A DNA stretch of 64,000 bases from Zelopaecilomyces penicillatus (taxonomy: Eukaryota > Ascomycota > Sordariomycetes > Hypocreales > Pseudodiploosporaceae): assembly GCA_005765155.1 (NCBI GenBank), contig VCCP01000003.1, positions 5,580,001 to 5,644,000 of the forward strand, given 5' to 3'. Shown in pieces: positions 54,541-64,000 of the stretch. The notes below the pieces were generated by a model. That model ran no database searches. It was not told the DNA's origin and saw only the letters and a list, made by a program, of their open reading frames with translations. Within the stretch, counting starts at the first letter, position 1, and the number at the start of each line of letters is the position of its first letter. The translations under genes and the position numbers were made by a program.

Positions 54541-54855
54541 TGGAATATCAATGCTTGTTATGTTGTACGATACAGTGGCGACTTTGTATATGAGAAACTA
54601 TTATGTATATGCATCACATGACGAAAATAATTAACATGATGTATGATTTTGCAATCCCAATGCATTTGGCCGAGCTACGCAAATTGAACAAGGACCTGTT
54701 GGGGTCTTGCCTTGTTGTTCACAATTACTGGAGGAATAAACGTGCCATTGGAGGAGAATCATGGAAAAGTCAAGCAACGCGATAAAAGACAATCCATCAA
54801 ACAAACACAAGAAAGGAATAAACAAACCAACTAATAACAAGTACAAAAGAAAAAG
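54541..54855. other. 3' flank of the MFS gene
   Basis: AT-rich, with an A/T-rich tail. No gene is seen. Confidence 0.5.
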
Positions 54856-54885
54856 AAAAAAGTAGTGTTGTTCGCTTTGGCACCT

Positions 54886-54978
54886 CGCCCGCACCCGGAT
54901 TTGCACCGAGATCCTTGGCTCTCTCACCTATACAATCGAGCATAGGAGTCCAACGAGTTGCTATTACTCTATACGGGC
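54886..54978 (-). tRNA. tRNA-like element, possibly tRNA-Arg(CCT) with intron, or a tRNA pseudogene
   Basis: On the minus strand, GCCCGTA at the 5' end can pair fully (one G-T) with TGCGGGC at the 3' end. A D-stem GAGT/ACTC and a T-stem CTCGG/CCGGG with loop TGCAAAT follow. Box A and box B each match the Pol III consensus at all but one position. If the anticodon is CCT, the following CTAT...ATAGG could be the anticodon-intron pairing. A T6 stretch lies about 25 nt downstream. Against it, the anticodon stem has a mismatch, D-loop G19 is missing and the T-loop has TGC instead of TTC. A decayed copy is possible. Confidence 0.32.
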
Positions 54979-57479
54979 TTTTTATTTGGCACTTTGCCTT
55001 ATACCACTCGGCCAAACACGCCAGGTGTCACCGTTTGTTGAAGAAACTGTTGTGTATTGTGCTTCATAAGGGTGAATACTGGCAAGCGGGTTCTGAGCAG
55101 CTGGTGGCAGATGGTGTTGGGGGGTTTTGAGTGTGGGTGCAGTTGTGGAGGGTAACTGCAGGACTTGACAGGACTGGACTCGAGTTGTATTGTACTGGGT
55201 TGGGTTCGATAGATTCGGATGTCGAAACGATCAAACGTTCGAGATAAATTGACAGCCATTGTGTTTGCAGATATCAAGTTGAAAACTTGTATCTGCGAAA
55301 CATCTGCGATCCGAGTTAAATTCCAAGGGAGTCGTGGTAGGAGAGGTCGTGATAGCTGCAGTTGTTCAGCCCTTGGAAGAAAACAACGTTTGACAGGGCT
55401 TTAGTTGTCCTAGATATATCAATGAAATATCGAAAGACAACAATTTATACTAATAATACCGATAGTTATCGCTGATTATTATACTTGAAGAGTATGGCGC
55501 GTCGCATTTGTCGCTGCCAGCGAGCATCTCTCGAACGATGACGTATTGGGATACCCTAAACTGATTGCTGGATATCTGTGCTCGAACAGTAAGCGTCGGT
55601 TTTGAGATTAGGGAAGCCTATCAAGCTTGAAATGAAGCTTCATAGAAAGATTATTGATATTGACGAGCTTGCATCAGCTTCGACAAAGTTCTGACGTTGG
55701 CAAGATTGCTGCGTGTGATATCAATCCATAGCAATACCTCTCTTCTTGTTGGCTCGCTGGTGGTAATACTCGCATTCCGGAGAGGACAGTCAAGAATAGA
55801 TTGCAAACCCGCATGGACATTTACAATACTCCACAGAAAATACGCAAGGAGTCATTCGGTGAGGCTCCCAGTCTCATTTATATGACTCTCAGCGGCCGTT
55901 GCCTCTTGACGGCTAGGCATCTATCTATCTCTACCAATATCCACTGTGGCTCGGCCTAAGCAAGGTTTGCGCCAGGGAAAGCTGAAGGAATGAACTCCAC
56001 ATTAAGAGGGAGAAGGCTGTCAGACGTCCCGCACAAGGCGATAAATAGAGCAGAAATCGACGATAGCGCGGATTAAGATTTTTATTTCCCATGGTTGCGC
56101 AGCAGCCAAGCTGGGAGCTGCACGCCGGCAGTATCACCACTCTGGTTGGGTCATCGGCGTGAGCGACTCGACAGCGAAGCTACAGTGGTGGCAACTCAAA
56201 CTTGCAAGGGCCTGGTGGGGCATGACGTTTCACTGTATGGATGGGGCTGTAGATGTGGATGGAGGGGCAGCAGCAGGACAGCTGTAGAGGGGCAAAATCA
56301 GAGAGGGGTAAACGCATGCTACAGAGAAAAAATTGACATCGACAGATGCTTGCAACGCGAAACGCAGAGCAAAAATCGAGATAAGACAGGGAAATTGCGG
56401 CAAAAATGTAAAGCTTTGGGCGCCAATCGACGAGCTCCGTGACTCATGCGGCCATTGGGATGTGAAACATGCAAAAATAGGTGTAGGTTGGGCGAGAAGC
56501 CAGCAACGTGTCGAGGGTGTGGGTTGTGCCGGATTTTGGTTGGGTTGGGCTGTCAGCAGCGCGGTATGCTGTCCCTGATGAGAGACTTTTTTTTTGGGCC
56601 GAAAGCGAAGATTTTTTTTTGCACTCGCTGGTTGAATGAATGCCTTACCTCTCTGCCTGTTACATCGGGGAGATCCCCACTCTATTATCGTTGTGTGTGT
56701 ACATTACATTGCCTGCCATCGGTAAAGCCGTTTGTTGAAGCTAGACGCGGGCGTGAACAAAAATGAAAATCTCGAACCTATCTATGCAACAAGCTTCGTA
56801 GAGTAAGATGGAGAGAGCTTCATCAAAGTTGGACAAAGTGGTTCAACAAACTGCATCGCTAGGGACGGCTGAATATGGGGTAATTCGACATGAGCGACGA
56901 TTCTGGTGGAGAAGACGCCGAGTGTGTGTATCGTCGCCATGGTAGCAACGATGCAGATTGGCCCCCGTTGTGGATTTGTTGTTTTTTTCTTCCACCATAT
57001 GACCACAGCCGCTCGCATGTACATGCTGGCGGTTACAGTAAAAGCACAGTTAAAGGCACCCTTGCCAAAACGTCACTTGCATGGTACAATCGCAGACTCT
57101 GTGAGGAGGGCTCCTTGCAGCTAGGAATGAAACACCAGAGCGCGCTCCAAGTGAGTCGAGAGGGAGCTCCTCAAGCTAGCTACCTACGAATGATATTGAG
57201 CTGCCTTCCTACCTCACCTACCTACTACTTCACTCGCAATCATTCAAGATAAACTCTTCGGCAAATGATTCAGAAACTCTACCAAGCCATCTGTGACTCT
57301 TCCAATCACTTCCTCAAGTGCAGCACCCATTCATTTGCTTGGTCCGCCATGGCCTGCTCGCTCGCTCACTGATTGTAGCAAACAGGGTGCTTTGCACACC
57401 ACCCACACAAACGCTAATCGCGACGCCTGATTGGCCAGCTGAAACGTTAAAGCGGGAGAAAAATCCTGCAAGTGCGAGG
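54979..57479. other. Intergenic, no gene recognised
   Basis: Only short frames. A perfect Ser/Leu-type box A (TGGCCGAGTGG) lies on the minus strand near 55013, just 5' of the tRNA-like element, without a matching box B partner. Confidence 0.45.
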
Positions 57480-57895
57480 CCAGCCGGTTCTGGTGGGGGG
57501 AGGTGAAAAAAAAATAAAAGAAAAAATGGTCCTCTGGCCTGTTAGGGCTAGTCGGCCACCGTGTTGCCCCTCTCTGGTTGCCCCGCGCTTGTAGCCGCAG
57601 CGCTGCTCCTCCTCCACCCCTCCTGCTGGCGGCCCTTTTTAAATCTCCTCCTCCCTCCACCTGCTTTGGAATTTTTTTCTCTTCTGCTCTTTGTCTCGCA
57701 TACCCGGTTCAAGCATCCGATCTGCGAATTTGTATGTCTTCCCCCTCATCCCATTCACATCTCCATCTCCCTCTGCCTTGCATCTTTCCATCATCAAGAA
57801 GCAGCAGTAGCAGCAGCATCAACTGACTCGTCATCAGTGTCATCTAGTCAAGGACTTCCCACAAGCTCCACGCATACTTCCTACAATCCGCCAAA
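57480..57895 (+). promoter_or_regulatory. Promoter and leader of tef1
   Basis: CT-rich initiator-like tracts (57600-57780) and a leader ending CCAAAATGG. This is typical of highly expressed fungal housekeeping genes. No clear TATA box. Confidence 0.6.
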
Positions 57896-59869
57896 ATGGG
57901 TAAGGAGGAGAAGACTCACATTAACGTGGTCGTTATCGTACGTCTACCCACCCTTCTCTTGCTGCTTTCAACCTGACATGACATGCTAACGCCTTCAATT
58001 TTAGGGGTATGTTTGTCTGCGACAACGAGTTTCGAAGCCCACAAATTACTAACATGATAAAACAGCCACGTCGACTCCGGCAAGTCGACCACTGTGAGTA
58101 GCCCTTCTTCACATCCCACCAATACCCCGCGCCCACCAAGCGTAGGGCAGTTTTGTCACATAATACTGACCAAATTTACCCAAATAGACCGGCCACTTGA
58201 TCTACCAGTGTGGTGGTATCGACAAGCGAACCATCGAGAAGTTCGAGAAGGTACGATGATTTCTTCACTTTTAGCTTGGTTTCAATCCCATTTCTGTCGC
58301 TTTTGTGTGCGCCAATATACGCGGAGGGGGGGTACCTCTCTGTGTTACCCCTCCTTTGGCTTGCTGTCCAAAAATTCTTTGTTTGGGTGGTCAGTTTGGC
58401 GGGGCGAAAAAAAAAACTCGTTACCCCGCCATCCTGGCACTCCTCACATTTGAGCATGGCAGCCCCGCCCGCACTACTCGACCACACCCTGCTGCCACTT
58501 ACTCATCACACTCTGGCTGTCATACCAATTATGCGATCATATATACTAATGTGCTTACCTTACAGGAAGCCGCCGAACTCGGCAAGGGTTCCTTCAAGTA
58601 CGCGTGGGTGCTCGACAAGCTCAAGGCCGAGCGTGAGCGTGGTATCACCATTGATATTGCCCTCTGGAAGTTCGAGACTCCCAAGTACTATGTCACCGTC
58701 ATCGGTATGTTCATTTGACTCATGAGACTCTTGTACGTTATTGTCTAACTCATCTACCAGACGCCCCCGGTCATCGTGATTTCATCAAGAACATGATTAC
58801 TGGTACCTCTCAGGCCGATTGTGCTATTCTCATCATTGCCGCCGGTACTGGTGAGTTCGAGGCTGGTATCTCCAAGGATGGCCAGACTCGTGAGCACGCT
58901 CTGCTCGCCTACACCCTGGGTGTCAAGCAGCTCATCGTTGCCATCAACAAGATGGACACTGCCAACTGGGCCGAGTCTCGTTACCAGGAAATTATCAAGG
59001 AGACTTCCAACTTCATCAAGAAGGTCGGCTTCAACCCCAAGACTGTTGCCTTCGTCCCCATCTCCGGCTTCAACGGTGACAACATGTTGGAGGTTTCCAA
59101 GAACTGCGCCTGGTACAAGGGCTGGGAGAAGGAGACCAAGGCTGGCAAGTCCACCGGCAAGACCCTTCTCGAGGCTATTGATGCCATCGAGGCCCCCAAG
59201 CGTCCTACCGACAAGCCCCTCCGTCTTCCCCTCCAGGATGTTTACAAGATCGGTGGTATTGGAACAGTGCCCGTCGGCCGTATCGAGACTGGTATCCTCA
59301 AGCCCGGTATGGTCGTCACCTTCGCTCCCGCCGGTGTCACCACTGAAGTCAAGTCCGTCGAGATGCACCACGAGCAGCTCGTTGAGGGTGTTCCCGGTGA
59401 CAACGTTGGATTCAACGTGAAGAACGTTTCCGTCAAGGATATCCGACGTGGTAACGTTGCTGGTGACTCCAAGAACGACCCCCCTCTGGGCGCCGCTTCT
59501 TTCACCGCTCAGGTCATTGTCATGAACCACCCCGGCCAGGTCGGTGCTGGATACGCCCCTGTCCTCGATTGCCACACTGCCCACATTGCCTGCAAGTTCG
59601 CCGAGCTTCTCGAGAAGATCGATCGTCGTACTGGTAAGGCTACTGAGGCCAGCCCCAAGTTCATCAAGTCTGGTGACTCTGCCATCGTCAAGATGGTTCC
59701 CTCCAAGCCCATGTGCGTTGAGGCTTTCACCGACTACCCTCCTCTGGGCCGTTTCGCCGTCCGTGACATGCGTCAAACCGTCGCTGTCGGTGTCATCAAG
59801 GCTGTCGAGAAGGCCGCTGCCGGTTCCGGCAAGGTCACCAAGTCCGCTGTCAAGGCTGGCAAGAAGTAA
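57896..59869 (+). CDS. tef1: Translation elongation factor 1-alpha
   Basis: Exons are 57896-57937, 58005-58006, 58066-58093, 58188-58250, 58566-58704 and 58761-59869, giving 460 residues, the standard length. EF-1A is the cytosolic GTPase that brings aminoacyl-tRNA to the ribosome. The P-loop GHVDSGKST spans the second, third and fourth exons. DAPGHRD opens the last exon and the NKMD guanine-specificity motif follows. Codon use is strongly C-ending (GCC, AAG, GTC), as expected for a highly expressed gene, and the antisense strand therefore carries a long spurious open frame. To read Ile14-Gly15-His16, the two bases GG at 58005-58006 must be included between two introns, a 2-nt micro-exon. The largest intron (58251-58565) is the one widely used for species identification in Hypocreales. 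Confidence 0.98.
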
Positions 59870-60827
59870 ACGACCAAAATCGTTAAAAGTTCTTAATAGG
59901 GCAATAATGTACTCACTTCTACGACGACATGATGTTTGCTATGACCACGAATGTGTCTTGGGACTTTAATGAGAGACTGGAATCAGGGTTTTCATCCGAC
60001 AGAATCTTCTCATGTGTACCTAAGTAAAAAAATTAGAGAGTCTAGAAGTGATTCTTTCATTTCCATTAAGATGTGCCAATAATCTGCTCCGTGACCTTGT
60101 GCTTAAGATGTGTCTGTATTCAAGTTTTTGTCTTGACCGCCATGCCACAGCAGCGCTGACAGGTGTCATAGCGCTGCAGTTGTTAAGATGCGGCTATATG
60201 TGATTCCCATGTACTAAATGAAGCCATCACGCATAAAGCGGAGCAACCGTCACGCTTCCCATTGACACAGCACAAACAACACCCAACGACAACGACAAAG
60301 AGGTCAAACACTCCAAGTCTATTCATTTGTAAATATATATTTCTACTAGTGTACTAGATATTGCTAGAAATCGCTAGCTATTGCTGGAAATTGCTGATGC
60401 ACGCTCAGAGCAGCGGTCCTAGGGGCAAGCAAAGCTCTTGGTAAGATTGACCAATTGCCAGTCAGTGTTTTCACCGTGGCTCGTGATCGTGGTGGCTTTG
60501 CGGCCTTGAACGTCCCATAAAGAAAGCAAATCTGGAAGCTACGCTCCGCGGAAGGTTGGCAACCTTGCACAAAGCGGCTTCGCAGCTTTGCTTGATGATA
60601 GCTAATGTTACATAGACGTGTCTTTTCTATATTGGTAGCATCCAAGTCATGATATTGACGTAAAATAGCATAAGTTTACATGTGAAAGTACAATAATGGG
60701 GAAATTAGTCGCCTTGAATCACCAACCCAGTTGGTGATTGTAGAGTTGTGATGTCATCAGTGTCGTACGAGTCGCAGATAGATGTCCCATATTGAGGCCA
60801 AGGCGAGAGAGAATATCTGTCTGTCGT
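59870..60827. other. 3' flank of tef1 and of the convergent SLS1-like gene
   Basis: AT-rich 3' UTR sequence. A degenerate 10-11-bp repeat (ATTGCTAGAA-like) occurs at about 60358-60396. No gene is seen. Confidence 0.5.
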
Positions 60828-63800
60828 CTAGGGTTTACTTGAAGAATCTGGTGTCGATGATGATGATGATGGTGGTGGTGGTGGTGGTGTCGTGTGGTCC
60901 TCTTCTGCTGTGAAGACCGAAGCTACTTCGGAATGAGTGGTGGTGGGATTTGATGAATGCGCTATGGAGGCAGAGATATCCTTTTCTAGATGCAAACCCG
61001 CTTCTGGTAGTTCCAACTCTTCAGGAATGCTATCCCCAGCCAAGATGTCAGAGGACTGTTGAGGAGGTACTGCCCCCTCGACCGGTATGGAATGAAGTGC
61101 TTGATCATCATACCAAAATCCGTCGTCGTCAGGCGAATCTGCAGCTTCCGCTTGATCGTATATAGACGAAGGAGACACACGTCTTTCTTCAGCATCTTGA
61201 GCCAAGGCATCATCCCCTCTAAACTCATTATCCATCAAGTCAAGCGTGAACTCTTCATCAGACCTTTCCTGCATAAGGTCATGCCCATTATGCCATGAGA
61301 AATGCTTCCCAGTGGCAAACTCCTCAACTAATGCCAAGAAGTTCGCCATGTCTGTGGCAGCATCGCCGTTGAGCAAATGGCCCTGCTGAATGGTAAGTTC
61401 TTGGCGCTGACCGCCGTGTTGGCCTGCCTCGATGCTGTTGTATCGCAAGGTGTGGCCCTGCCACTCTGTTTCAACAGTCTGGTGGATTTCTAAACCCATG
61501 AATCTGTGTGGTACGTCGACAGCTGCATCGTTGCCGGAAGACTGGGTCAGAGACAGCCATTTGGTGGGAATTGAGAACTGTGTGTGGGTTGGTGTACGCA
61601 GGCGTCCTTCCAGGAGGTTGAATTCAGAAACAGCTAAAAAGGTCTTGAGGGATTGCTGATTGACGTCAAGGGGCATCAGCCGTTGCTGAACCAGACGCAC
61701 ATCTACGCTCTCGCCTGGCAGTAGTACGTCGTGAACATGCCATGGTACTACCCCATGAAGCGTAGAATTCTGCGGAACAGAGAAATTAGAAAGGTCGATA
61801 TCCGGGTCCACCGGTAAGCGCAGTTGAACTTCGGGAACGCTACCATCGCTCTCATTCGCCGCATAATATTCTGTCGGCGCAAATTTAAGAACAATAGTAG
61901 TGTTTTGAACGACAGCCTTATCCTCGGCTGTAATGGACGTAAAAGAGGCAGGGTGCGGTACAACGGGGGAGAGGATCCGCCGGTGCTTCGCCATCCCAGC
62001 TTCTCGTGATTCATGCTTGCTGTGAAGCACATGGCCAAAAATGGCAGTCGTGCGGATCGACGCTTCGCCTTGTTCCACTTCAGGCGTTGTCGTAGCGGGA
62101 GATAGGACTTGGCTTAGCAGCTTGGCTTTGCTTGAGGCTGCAATAGGTTCCTCGCCAATGGGGCTAACATATCTAGACCAGGAGCTGAGCCGGTCTCGCC
62201 ATGACATGCTTCGTGTCTCTCGTTCGTGAGCGACAAAGCTGCCAGATTTCGCCTTCACAGCCTGAGAAGGTGCCACGATGTGCACTTTGCCATGTGTCTT
62301 TTGCTGTCGTCCCATGAGTAACCGTAGAGCAATATCGGCCGGCGTCTCAGTCTGTGTAGTTGTCTCGCCTGAAGCTATAACGCTAGGACGTGGCCGGTCA
62401 GTGTCCGCGAGCCACGTAATGTCGAGTGTCTAAAACCGGCTTGTTAGTATTGGATCGAAGGCTAGATCATAGGCAGTTAAATTATCAAAGGACGAACCGC
62501 ATCGGATGTATTATGCTTGACCACTGTTCTTGTTATTCTGCCAAGCTCCTCTAATACTGAGGGGAGCAAATCTTGCTGCTGAACATTGCGGATTGAGACG
62601 GTTTGAGTGGCAATTGACTGCACAATCTCGTCTAGGCGGGTGAGAATGACTGGGATGATTGATTTGCGAGCGTATATGGTGATTCGTGACTCATCAACAC
62701 TGGACATGATTCTTTCCTTGTTGGATTCGTCGAGAAATTCCGCCTTGACTGTCTCCAAGACAGAAGTGGAAGATTCTTTACACACTGTTAGCATTCCAGC
62801 AAGAAAAGGGGGAAAGGGAAGAACTCACGGGCGAGAAGCCGAAAAATGTCAGGCTGAATCCATATAGGAATCCTCCCTAGGCCCTCCACCTGCTCCTGGA
62901 CCTCCAAGTTCCATATCGTTTGCATAATCGCGACGGCCTGCTGCTGCTTTGGTTTGACATCCCCCCAATGATTGGGTCTCCCAGCCTGCCAGTACCCCTG
63001 CTTGACTACCCACGAATACTTTGGCAATTCGCCTGCATTGTGATGAGCCTCCCCTCGTTTGTAGTTGTAATAACTAAGGAGCTGGTATTGGGTAAAGCCA
63101 TCCATCAGCGCAACGGCTAATTTGTCGAAGTCGGTCATCCGCAATACCGTCGTCTCGCTAGGTCGCATCTCATCAATGTTATTCATCACCTCAGTAAGGC
63201 TTTCTTCTGCCGTCTGGTCCTCTGTGCGTATTATGCTCTCCCAGTGCAAATCAAGGGTCGGCATCGTAAGTGCTTCGCCCTCAACTGTGCGAACGGACTT
63301 TTTTGATCTGCGCATCTTGTTTGGGTTCTTGATGATGAGGGCCTCGATGGGTTTTCCCAGAGCATCAACGCCGAGACTTTGGTGATGTAATAGTTCATCT
63401 CGAAAAGCTTCTGATCGCTCGACGTTCTTTGGTTCGATCTTATCTTGATCAAGCGGCTCGAGTGGTTCTTCGGCGGGTTGCTGTTCATTTTGCATGGATT
63501 GTTGGTCTTGCTCTTCTGGTTGCTCCTCTTTCTTCGCTTCTTCCACTAATGTCTCTGGAATTGACTGAAACATCCTTGTTTCTATTATTGCTGCAATTGA
63601 TTTTGCATCGTTCCTAGTTGGGAGACCCCAGTCGGGAAGATCCTCGTCGTCGTTGGTCTCCTTTTTTCGCCTTTGACCTTTGCGGCCCTGACCTCTTCCC
63701 CGTTTTGATGCACCAGAACGCTTTTTACTGCTTTCATCAAGCTTCCCTGAAATCAATGCTTCGATTCTCTCTTTGCTCTGAATAATTGGGTTGGAGGCAT

Positions 63801-63930
63801 GGCTGCGCCATCGAATCCAGTTGGTATAGGCAGGCGACGTGCGTGCGCCGAGTACAGCAGCTCTGCTTGGTGCGAGACCTGATCTACAGACCAAGCATAA
63901 GCGCGGAACCAGCGCCGCTCTCGAAAGCAT
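60828..63930 (-). CDS. Mitochondrial SLS1-like inner-membrane regulator (three exons)
   Basis: Exons are 63930-62829, 62775-62498 and 62429-60828, giving 993 residues. The first ATG in frame is at 63930; codons further upstream offer no ATG before the window edge. The N-terminus is a good mitochondrial presequence (MLSRAALVPRLCL, Arg-rich, no acidic residue). A Lys/Arg-rich linker and acidic Gln/Glu-rich stretch (about 55-170) precede conserved-looking blocks such as ALGKPIEALIIKNPNKMRR. The middle and third exon resemble the fungal SLS family (Pfam PF14611), which in yeast helps couple mitochondrial mRNA to translation at the inner membrane. The C-terminal 250 residues are acidic, ending in Pro and Ser runs. 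The first intron's acceptor is ambiguous: 62776 (AAAG, 10 nt after CTAAC) is preferred over 62785 (CAG); both keep frame. Family assignment is from recall of overall pattern. Confidence 0.75.
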
Positions 63931-64000
63931 CGAGACCTTTGTGGTGGCGGAGATATCGAGGATGCGATGCAACTCTTGAGTCGGAAAATTATCTTTGATA
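63931..64000. other. Upstream edge of the SLS1-like gene
   Basis: The same frame stays open for a few codons upstream of the ATG and then meets the window end. The promoter is not visible. Confidence 0.5.

Noticed and set aside
58754..59776. 340-codon open frame antisense to tef1
   Set aside because: It arises from the strong C-ending codon bias of tef1, which removes stops on the opposite strand. The tef1 reading is certain.

Overview
The window is nuclear DNA of a filamentous ascomycete, most likely a member of the Hypocreales. The evidence is short spliceosomal introns with GT(A/G)NGT donors and CTAAC-type branch points, CT-rich leaders, a complete fungal translation elongation factor 1-alpha gene (57896-59869), a fungal mitochondrial SLS1-like gene at the right edge, and a large peptaibol-style non-ribosomal peptide synthetase (NRPS) at the left edge. 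Family or genus cannot be settled by eye.

Layout. Positions 2-15814 hold the 3' part of an intronless NRPS cut by the window edge: partial A-T, four C-A-T modules and a terminal NAD(P)-dependent reductase. Positions 16.3-18.3 kb hold a small spliced cysteine-rich gene and exon-like remnants. Positions 18.7-25.0 kb hold three paralogous genes for secreted, Kex2-type repeat precursor peptides. Two are on the plus strand (18795 and 21237) and one on the minus strand (25000-24447). All end their cores in Trp (PPGW, PPSW, GQPDW), and they share promoter sequence. Two of them also share the same split signal-peptide exon. Positions 22.9-29.5 kb hold further spliced or decayed gene fragments, one uncharacterised minus-strand gene and a pseudogene with one in-frame stop. 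At 30423-32180 is a secreted S53 (sedolisin) peptidase in which the expected oxyanion Asp appears to be Tyr.

Positions 32.2-48.3 kb are a gene-poor tract rich in homopolymers and microsatellites. It contains one recognisable protein gene (41913-42668, minus) and a possible 22-codon micro-ORF transcript unit with a spliced leader (about 38.4-39.1 kb). Positions 48.3-54.5 kb carry a seven-exon cytochrome P450, a BPL_N/glutamine-amidotransferase-like gene broken by a single stop just after its nucleophile, and an MFS transporter. A tRNA-like element follows. Positions 57.9-63.9 kb are housekeeping: tef1 and SLS1.

How the parts may work together. The NRPS releases its product by reduction, and its first two visible A domains have identical, Aib-like specificity signatures, so a peptaibol or lipopeptide alcohol/aldehyde is a reasonable inference. 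The repeat-precursor trio is the most novel-looking system. The precursors enter the secretory pathway, are probably cut at Lys-Arg, and would release short Trp-terminated peptides. I saw no UstY/DUF3328 oxidase in the window, so these may be unmodified signalling or pheromone-like peptides, or RiPPs whose tailoring enzymes lie elsewhere. The S53 peptidase and the P450 are neighbours only; a link to the peptides is speculation.
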